Positions 58,697-64,000 of a stretch of DNA of 64,000 nucleotides are shown in pieces. Numbering within the stretch: position 1 is the stretch's first letter; each line of letters opens with the position of its first letter. The position numbers and the translations under genes are program-made. The DNA is from CAVSMC01 sp963728935 (GTDB taxonomy: Bacteria; Pseudomonadota; Gammaproteobacteria; Burkholderiales; Casimicrobiaceae): the NCBI GenBank assembly GCA_963728935.1, contig CAVSMC010000001.1, positions 1,488,001 to 1,552,000 of the forward strand, written 5' to 3'. Below the pieces are notes generated by a model. It was not told where the DNA came from and ran no database searches. It saw only the letters and a list, made by a program, of their open reading frames with translations.

Positions 58697-60661
58697 ATGC
58701 CGCATGCGCTGCAACTGATCCTCGTGCTGCTCGCCGCGTCGGTGGTGGTCGTCGTCGTGTGCCGGCTGGTGCGGCTGCCGCCGATCCTCGGCTATCTGGT
58801 CGTCGGCGTCGCCGTGGGCCCGCATGCGCTCGCGTGGGTTCCGGACGATGCGTCGACGCGCTACCTCGGCGAGTTCGGCATCGTCTTCCTGATGTTCTCG
58901 ATCGGCCTCGAATTCAGCCTCGCGCATTTGCACGCGATGCGCCGCGCGGTGTTCGGCCTCGGGCTCGCGCAGGTTGCGATCACCACGCTTGCAGGGCTGC
59001 TCGCGCTGCAGCTCGTCGGCTTTTCGTGGCAGTCGGGACTCGTACTCGGCGGCGCGCTCGCGATGAGCTCGACCGCTATCGTGTCGAAGACCCTTGCCGA
59101 GCGCATGGAGCTCGCGACGCCGCACGGCCGCGACATCATGGGAATCCTGCTGTTCCAGGATCTCGCGGTCGTCGCGTTCCTCATCGTCATTCCGTCGCTC
59201 GCGGGATCGGGCGCCGAGCTCGGCGCCGCGCTCGCGGTCGCAGCGGCCAAGGCGATCATCGCGCTCACGCTGATCCTCTACGTCGGGCAGAAGCCGATGC
59301 GTGCGTGGTTCCATCTCGTCGCCCGGCAGCGCTCGCCGGAGCTGTTCATGCTGAACCTGTTGCTGGTGACGCTCGGGCTCGCGGCGCTGACGGAGGCGGC
59401 CGGACTTTCGCTCGCGCTCGGCGCGTTCCTCGCCGGCATGCTGATCGCGGAGACCGAGTACCGGTACCAGGTCGAAGAGGACATCAAGCCGTTTCGCGAC
59501 GTGTTGCTCGGGCTGTTTTTCGTCACTGTCGGCATGGCGCTCGACCTGCGGATGGTCGCTGCAAACGCGGGCTGGGTGCTGTTCCTGCTCGTCGTGCCGG
59601 TCGCGGTGAAGCTCGTGCTCGTCGCGGTGCTTGCCCGGGCGTTCGGATCGCCGATCGCCGCCGCGCTGCGGGCGGGCTTCTATCTCGCGCAAGCGGGCGA
59701 GTTCGCGCTGGTCATGCTCGCGTTGTCGGTGCCGCACGGACTGATCGCGCCCGGTCTCGCGCAGCCGGTGCTCGCCGCGATGATCCTGTCGATGCTCGCC
59801 GCGCCGGTGGTCATGCAGTTCGCCGACCCGATCGTGCGCAAGCTGACGGCGAACGACTGGCTCGCGCGCGCCGCGCAGCTGACGAATATCGCGGCTACGA
59901 CGATGGCGATGCAGGAGCACGTGATCATCTGCGGCTACGGGCGCAGCGGCCAGAACCTCGCGCGATTGCTCGAGCGCGAGGACATCCCTTGGATCGCACT
60001 CGACAACGATCCGCAGCGCGTGCGTGAGGCGGCCGCCGACGGTGCGAGCGTCGTCTATGGCGACGCGAGCCGGCGCGAGTCGCTCGGTGCCGCCGGGCTT
60101 TCGAAGGCGCGCGCGGTCGCGATCACGTTCGCGAGCAGCGCGGTGGCGCTTCGCATTCTCCACCACGTGCAGCAGGCACGTCCGGACCTGCCGGTGATCG
60201 TGCGCACCGTCGACGACAGCGAAATGGAATCTTTGTATGCCGCCGGCGCGACCGAAGTGATTCCCGAGGTGCTCGAAGGTAGCCTGATGCTCGCCACGCA
60301 TTCGCTGCTCGTGCTCGGGCTTCCGCTCAATCGCGTGTTGAAGCAGATCCGCCGCATTCGCGAAGAGCGCTACAGCCTGTTTCGCGGCTTCTTTCATGGC
60401 GCGACCGATGCGGCGAACGCGGCGGAGAACCTGCAGCCGCGGTTGCACTCGGTCGTGCTGCCCGACAGAGCGTACGCGAACGGGCGCACGCTGGCCGAAA
60501 TCGACATGGACGGATTGGTCGAAGTGACAGGCGTTCGACGCCGTGGCATGCGCTCGCAGCGTCCGGATCTGCAATGGCGTTTCGAGGCTGGCGACGCCGT
60601 GGTGCTGCTCGGCAAGCCGGAGCAGCTTGCGCTCGCCGAGCAGAAGCTCCTCGACGGCTGA
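58697..60661 (+). CDS. Monovalent cation:proton antiporter, KefB/YbaL type
   Basis: 654 residues from ATG 58697. About twelve membrane segments make up the CPA2 exchanger part, with RLPPILGYLVVGVAVGPHAL and FLAGMLIAETEYRYQVEEDIKPFRDVLLGLFFVTVGMALD in outline. An RCK/TrkA-N domain follows (HVIICGYGRSGQNLARLLERE, Rossmann, about 420), and then a TrkA-C domain at the end. It probably exports K+ in exchange for protons under stress. The position next to kdsD is conserved in betaproteobacteria. An earlier in-frame ATG at 58649 is unlikely to be used. Confidence 0.9.
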   Translation: MPHALQLILVLLAASVVVVVVCRLVRLPPILGYLVVGVAVGPHALAWVPDDASTRYLGEFGIVFLMFSIGLEFSLAHLHAMRRAVFGLGLAQVAITTLAGLLALQLVGFSWQSGLVLGGALAMSSTAIVSKTLAERMELATPHGRDIMGILLFQDLAVVAFLIVIPSLAGSGAELGAALAVAAAKAIIALTLILYVGQKPMRAWFHLVARQRSPELFMLNLLLVTLGLAALTEAAGLSLALGAFLAGMLIAETEYRYQVEEDIKPFRDVLLGLFFVTVGMALDLRMVAANAGWVLFLLVVPVAVKLVLVAVLARAFGSPIAAALRAGFYLAQAGEFALVMLALSVPHGLIAPGLAQPVLAAMILSMLAAPVVMQFADPIVRKLTANDWLARAAQLTNIAATTMAMQEHVIICGYGRSGQNLARLLEREDIPWIALDNDPQRVREAAADGASVVYGDASRRESLGAAGLSKARAVAITFASSAVALRILHHVQQARPDLPVIVRTVDDSEMESLYAAGATEVIPEVLEGSLMLATHSLLVLGLPLNRVLKQIRRIREERYSLFRGFFHGATDAANAAENLQPRLHSVVLPDRAYANGRTLAEIDMDGLVEVTGVRRRGMRSQRPDLQWRFEAGDAVVLLGKPEQLALAEQKLLDG

Positions 60662-60754
60662 GCGCTGGCGCGGCCGTATCGGATGTCGAATCGCGAAGGT
60701 CGCGCTGTTGGCTGCTTGACGTTGCCCGGCGCCGCGATAACTGACCCGCGGTCA

Positions 60755-60783
60755 TTGAAGCGTCCGAGGCGACCGGCTACAAT
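60755..60783 (+). promoter_or_regulatory. sigma70 promoter of the mla operon
   Basis: TTGAAG (60755-60760), exactly 17 bases, TACAAT (60778-60783). Predicted start near 60790. This places the mlaF ATG at 60683 upstream of the transcript and supports the TTG at 60815 as the true start. Confidence 0.65.
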
Positions 60784-60814
60784 CGCACGCTTCGCCTTCG
60801 CGTGGTCAATAACC

Positions 60815-61654
60815 TTGTCCGCACTCGCCGCTTCCGGCCCCACCGCGACTGCCGACGTCAACGCCGTCGAGCTTTCCGACGTCACGTTCGGTTATGACCC
60901 GCATCGACCGGTGCTTTCGGGTATCGATCTAAAGATCGCATCTGGCAAAGTCGTGGCGCTGCTCGGCGGGTCGGGTTGCGGCAAGACGACGACGCTGCGG
61001 CTGATCGGCGGACAGCTCCGCCCCCAGCACGGCGGCGTCCGCGTCTGCGGTGTATCGGTGCCCGATCTCGATCGCGATGGATTGTTCGACCTTCGCCGCA
61101 AGATCGGCACGCTGTTCCAGTTCGGCGCGCTGTTCACCGACATGAGCGTGTTCGAGAACGTCGCGTTCACGCTGCGCGAGCATACCGACCTGCCTGAAGA
61201 GCTCGTGCGCGATCTGGTGCTGATGAAGCTGCATGCCGTCGGCCTGCGCGGGGCCGCGTCGCTGATGCCTGCAGAGCTCTCCGGCGGCATGGCGCGCCGC
61301 GTCGCGCTCGCTCGCGCGATCGCGCTCGATCCGATGCTCGTGCTCTACGACGAGCCGTTCGCAGGGCTCGACCCGATTTCGCTCGGCGTAGTCGGAAAGC
61401 TCATTCGCGACTTGAACGATGCGCTCGGCATCACCTCCGTCGTCGTGACGCACGACGTCTACGAGTCGCTCAAGATCGTCGACTACCTATACTTCATGTC
61501 GGCCGGTCGCATCGTCGCGCGGGGAACGCCGCAGGAGGTGCGCGCATCGTCCGACCCTTTCGTGCGCCAGTTCATCGACGGCCTTCCCGACGGTCCGGTG
61601 CCGTTCCATTACCCGGCGCCCGACATCCGCGAGCAGCTGTTCGCCAATGGCTAA
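60815..61654 (+). CDS. mlaF: MlaF, phospholipid transport ATPase
   Basis: 279 residues from TTG 60815. Walker A LLGGSGCGKTTTLRLIGG, signature AELSGGMARRVALARAI, Walker B MLVLYDEPFAGLDPIS, and the switch histidine VVTHDVYESL. The long C-terminal end (PFHYPAPDIREQL) that reaches over the dimer is present. MlaF with MlaE and MlaD moves phospholipids between the inner membrane and periplasmic MlaC and keeps the outer membrane asymmetric. A promoter directly upstream decides the start. It overlaps mlaE by eight bases. Confidence 0.94.
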   Translation: MSALAASGPTATADVNAVELSDVTFGYDPHRPVLSGIDLKIASGKVVALLGGSGCGKTTTLRLIGGQLRPQHGGVRVCGVSVPDLDRDGLFDLRRKIGTLFQFGALFTDMSVFENVAFTLREHTDLPEELVRDLVLMKLHAVGLRGAASLMPAELSGGMARRVALARAIALDPMLVLYDEPFAGLDPISLGVVGKLIRDLNDALGITSVVVTHDVYESLKIVDYLYFMSAGRIVARGTPQEVRASSDPFVRQFIDGLPDGPVPFHYPAPDIREQLFANG

Positions 61655-62456
61655 CGCGGCCGAAAGCGGCTTAACGCGCACCGTTCGTCGTCTCGGCGCG
61701 ATGACCGTCGACGCGGTCGCGCGTCTCGGATATACGACACGCTTTTTCTTCGCCGTCGTGCTCAACACGCCGGCGGCGTTCCGGCGTTTGCATCTGACAT
61801 TGCGCGAAATCTATTTCTCGGGCGTGCTGTCGCTCGTCATCATCCTCGTGTCGGGCATGTTCGTCGGGATGGTGCTGGCGCTGCAGGGCTACGAGGTGCT
61901 CAACCGCTACGGCGCCGACGAGTCGCTCGGTATCCTGGTCGCGCTGTCGCTCGTTCGGGAACTCGGACCGGTCGTCGCGGGTCTGCTGTTTGCGAGCCGC
62001 GCAGGCAGCGCGATCACCGCCGAGATCGGTCTGATGAAGGCGACCGAGCAGCTCGCGGCCATGGAAATGATGGCGGTCGATCCGCTCGCGCGCGTGGTCG
62101 CTCCGCGGTTCTGGGGCGGCGTCGTGTCGATGCCGCTGCTCGCGGCGCTGTTTTCGACGCTCGGGGTTTTCGGCGCGTACCTGGTCGGCGTGCGCCTGAT
62201 CGGCATCGACGCCGGCGCGTTCTGGGGCAACATGCAGGCCGGCGTCGATTTTCGCTACGACGTCGTGAACGGCATCATCAAGAGCGTGGTGTTCGGCCTC
62301 GCGGTGAGTCTGATTGCGGTGTTCGAGGGCTACGTCGCCAAGCCGACCGCAGAGGGCGTGTCGAGCGCAACGACACGGACGGTGGTCGCAAGCTCGCTCA
62401 CCATTCTCGCGCTCGATTTCGTGCTGACGGTGTTCATGTTCAGGGGAGTCCGGTGA
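61647..62456 (+). CDS. mlaE: MlaE, phospholipid transport permease
   Basis: 269 residues with about five to six membrane segments. The MlaE/YrbE signature GADESLGILVALSLVRELGPVVAGLLFASRAGSAITAEIGLMKATEQLAAMEMMAVDP in outline is unmistakable. It forms the membrane core of the Mla complex with MlaF and MlaD. The stop overlaps the mlaD GTG (GTGA). Confidence 0.96.
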   Translation: MANAAESGLTRTVRRLGAMTVDAVARLGYTTRFFFAVVLNTPAAFRRLHLTLREIYFSGVLSLVIILVSGMFVGMVLALQGYEVLNRYGADESLGILVALSLVRELGPVVAGLLFASRAGSAITAEIGLMKATEQLAAMEMMAVDPLARVVAPRFWGGVVSMPLLAALFSTLGVFGAYLVGVRLIGIDAGAFWGNMQAGVDFRYDVVNGIIKSVVFGLAVSLIAVFEGYVAKPTAEGVSSATTRTVVASSLTILALDFVLTVFMFRGVR

Positions 62457-62923
62457 ACCGCGCAACGCTCGATCTGTGGGTCGGCATCTTCGTGACGATC
62501 GGCATCGCCGCGATCGTGTTCCTCGCGTTGCGGGTGGGGAACCTGACGACGATCACGTCGACGCCCGGCTATCGGCTCGAGGCGAAGTTCGACAACATCG
62601 GCGGGCTCAAGCAGCGCGCGCCGGTCAAGGCGGCGGGCGTGGTCGTCGGCCGCGTCGATTCGGTACGACTCGATCCGCAGACGTATCAGGCGGTGGTCAC
62701 GATGCGAATCAATCCCGGCTATCAATTCACCGCGGACACGATCGCGTCGATCCTGACGTCCGGATTGCTCGGCGAGGTCTACGTCGGGCTCGACGCCGGC
62801 GGCGACACGAAGATGCTCGCCGATGGCTCGACGATCACCAAGACGCAGTCGGCAGTGGTGCTCGAGAAGATGATCGGGCAGTTCTTGTTCGACAAGGCGA
62901 GCGAAGGGGGGAAGCAGAAATGA
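62453..62923 (+). CDS. mlaD: MlaD, MCE-domain phospholipid transport protein
   Basis: 156 residues from GTG 62453. One N-terminal membrane helix (about 8-28) is followed by a single MCE domain (YRLEAKFDNIGGLKQRAPVKAAGVVVGRVDSV ... LTSGLLGEVYVGLDAGG in outline). The hexameric ring forms the lipid channel above MlaE. Overlaps on both sides (GTGA with mlaE, ATGA with mlaA) tie it into the operon. Confidence 0.95.
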   Translation: MNRATLDLWVGIFVTIGIAAIVFLALRVGNLTTITSTPGYRLEAKFDNIGGLKQRAPVKAAGVVVGRVDSVRLDPQTYQAVVTMRINPGYQFTADTIASILTSGLLGEVYVGLDAGGDTKMLADGSTITKTQSAVVLEKMIGQFLFDKASEGGKQK

Positions 62924-63642
62924 GCGCGCCGGCCGCAGGCAGAAGCGCGAAGCGCCTGTCGATCGCGCTCGCTTCGGCGCTGCTGCTCGGCGCTTGCGCG
63001 AGCGCGCCGAACCGCGACGATCCATTCGAGCCCGCGAACCGGGTCGCCTACAAAGTGCACGACACGTTCGACCGCCAGCTCGTCCGTCCTTGGATCCGCA
63101 TGTACGTCCAGTACACGCCGAAGCCCTTGCGGACGGCGGTCTCGAACGTCTTCAACAACATCGAAGACTTCTTTTCCGGCGTTTCCGGCTTGCTGCAAGG
63201 CAAATGGGACAAGGCCGGCGACGATTTCGGCCGCGTGACGCTCAACACGGGAATGGGCCTCGGCGGCCTGATCGATCTCGCGTCGCAGATCGGCATCGAG
63301 CGCGGCGACGAGGATTTCGGCCAGGTGATGGGTTTCTGGGGGATCCCGCAGGGACCGTACTTGTTCATTCCGTTCGTCGGCCCGACCACCGTTCGCGACG
63401 GTACCGGATGGGTGATACGGATCGCCGTCGGGCCTACCGGATTCATCCCCGATGTCCCGACGCGAAACATCGTCTACGGCATCGGCGCGCTCGATCTCAA
63501 GTCGCGCGTGCTCGAGTTCGAAGACCTCGCCGACAAGGCAGCCGTCGATCGCTACGTGTTCATCCGCAGGTCGTACCTGCAGCGGCGCGAGTACCAGGTC
63601 TACGACGGTCAGCCGCCGCCCAAGAAAGAAGAGGACGAATGA
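62920..63642 (+). CDS. mlaA: MlaA (VacJ), outer-membrane phospholipid-removal lipoprotein
   Basis: 240 residues with a lipoprotein signal (LLLGACASAP). The family motifs DPFEPANRVAYKVHDTFDRQLVRPW, NVFNNIEDFFSGVSGLLQGKWDKAGDDFGRVTLNTGMGLGGLIDLAS and QVMGFWGIPQGPYLFIPFVGPTTVRDGTG are all there in outline. In E. coli mlaA is unlinked from mlaFEDCB, whereas here it sits between mlaD and mlaC. It takes misplaced phospholipids from the outer leaflet and gives them to MlaC. The start overlaps mlaD by four bases. Confidence 0.95.
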   Translation: MSAPAAGRSAKRLSIALASALLLGACASAPNRDDPFEPANRVAYKVHDTFDRQLVRPWIRMYVQYTPKPLRTAVSNVFNNIEDFFSGVSGLLQGKWDKAGDDFGRVTLNTGMGLGGLIDLASQIGIERGDEDFGQVMGFWGIPQGPYLFIPFVGPTTVRDGTGWVIRIAVGPTGFIPDVPTRNIVYGIGALDLKSRVLEFEDLADKAAVDRYVFIRRSYLQRREYQVYDGQPPPKKEEDE

Positions 63643-64000
63643 CGATGGTCCATACCGACTGGCGACGCGCGATTGCATCGTCGATGCTCGTTGCGCTCGC
63701 GTTGATCCCGCCGCTCGCGCATGCAGAGGAAGCAGCGGACGCGCTCGTCAAGCGCGTGTCGCAGGAAGTGCTGCAGATCGTGCGCGCGGATCCGCAGGTG
63801 CAGGCGGGCAACGAGGCTCGCATCAAGGAAGTGATCGAGACGAAGCTCGTGCCGCATTTCGACTACGTGCGAATGACGGCGCTCGCGATGGGCCGCAACT
63901 GGCGCAAGGCAACGCCGGAGCAGCAGAAACGGCTAGCCGACGAGTTCCGCACGTTGCTGATCCGGACGTATTCCGGCGCGCTTTCGCAGTATCGCAACGA
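63639..64000 (+). CDS. mlaC: MlaC, periplasmic phospholipid-binding protein (3' end outside window)
   Basis: The first 120 residues are visible; the frame runs off the right edge. A signal peptide (SMLVALALIPPLAHA) precedes the MlaC/Ttg2D start EEAADALVKRVSQEVLQIVRADPQ, then VIETKLVPHFDYVRMTALAMGRNWRKATPEQQKRLADEFRTLLIRTY in outline, which is the family hallmark. It ferries phospholipids between MlaA and the MlaFED complex. Its ATG overlaps the mlaA stop; a second ATG two codons later is equally possible. Confidence 0.94.
   Translation, partial: MTMVHTDWRRAIASSMLVALALIPPLAHAEEAADALVKRVSQEVLQIVRADPQVQAGNEARIKEVIETKLVPHFDYVRMTALAMGRNWRKATPEQQKRLADEFRTLLIRTYSGALSQYRN

Noticed and set aside
58652..60574. 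A 640-codon minus-strand frame opposite the KefB-type antiporter
   Set aside because: Antisense shadow; the plus-strand product has exchanger and RCK motifs in order.
1..64000. CRISPR array, tRNA genes, prophage or complete insertion sequence
   Set aside because: No regularly spaced direct repeats, no tRNA cloverleaf or CCA-ended arm, and no transposase, integrase or phage structural gene was seen on either strand.

Overview
The window is about 64 kb of GC-rich chromosome from a betaproteobacterium, most likely Burkholderiales or a near relative. The evidence is the order mlaFEDAC / kefB-like / kdsD-kdsC-lptCAB-rpoN-hpf-ptsN-hprK-rapZ, a Bug/TctC-type receptor, a 3-hydroxybutyrate-oligomer hydrolase, a DksA of the one-cysteine type, and ybgC-tolQRA beside ruvCAB. 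It reads as ordinary core chromosome. I see no prophage, integrase, complete insertion sequence, CRISPR array, tRNA or rRNA gene. The only structural RNA gene is rnpB.

Layout. 0-5 kb: 3' end of dsbD, a decayed M48 peptidase tail, an HlyD/ABC-2 export operon and a rhomboid protease. 5-16.9 kb: an ECF sigma factor with its ChrR anti-sigma, a VOC protein, ybaK, trpS behind a complete-looking tryptophan attenuator, a BTRD-repeat serine hydrolase, an alpha/beta hydrolase, a LysE exporter, a homoserine-dehydrogenase-like oxidoreductase, a DUF2231 membrane protein, an AEC permease and hslU. 16.9-28.4 kb: 3HB-oligomer hydrolase, two tandem Cu/Zn-SOD-like lipoproteins (the second without its metal site), fabI with an FAD oxidoreductase and an MFS carrier, rnpB, pyrC, dksA, sodB and a STAS protein. 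28.5-38.2 kb: a long same-strand run of hslV, a UbiH-family hydroxylase, dsbC, an SPFH-HTH / DUF4019 / zinc-ribbon / membrane-protein set, an SDR, a TctC receptor, menB and menE. 38.2-42.9 kb: a small lipoprotein, a GNAT, ferredoxin-NADP reductase, a decay zone (pepN fragment, frameshifted FKBP) and a large unknown protein. 43-49 kb, minus strand: ybgC-tolQRA, ruvC-HAD-ruvA-ruvB and yebC. 49-58.5 kb, minus strand: LON-domain protein, ubiX, the rapZ-hprK-ptsN nitrogen-PTS block, hpf, rpoN, LPS export (lptBAC) and Kdo synthesis (kdsC, kdsD). 58.7-64 kb: a KefB-type antiporter and the mla phospholipid-transport operon, cut by the window end inside mlaC.

Much of the window serves envelope biogenesis and maintenance: lpt, kds, mla, tol, dsb and periplasmic SOD. 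Genes are tightly packed with many 4-base stop/start overlaps, several with TTG or GTG starts. Both ubiquinone-type genes (ubiX, a UbiH-family hydroxylase) and menaquinone genes (menB, menE) are present.

The most interesting signals are non-coding. They are a classical 1:2 / 2:3 / 3:4 attenuator with a two-Trp leader peptide in front of trpS; a dispersed inverted repeat built on GGGTCAGACTCGA that occurs four times and brackets rnpB; and a roughly 100-base repeat sitting three times between co-directional genes, running from just after one stop codon to the Shine-Dalgarno of the next gene.
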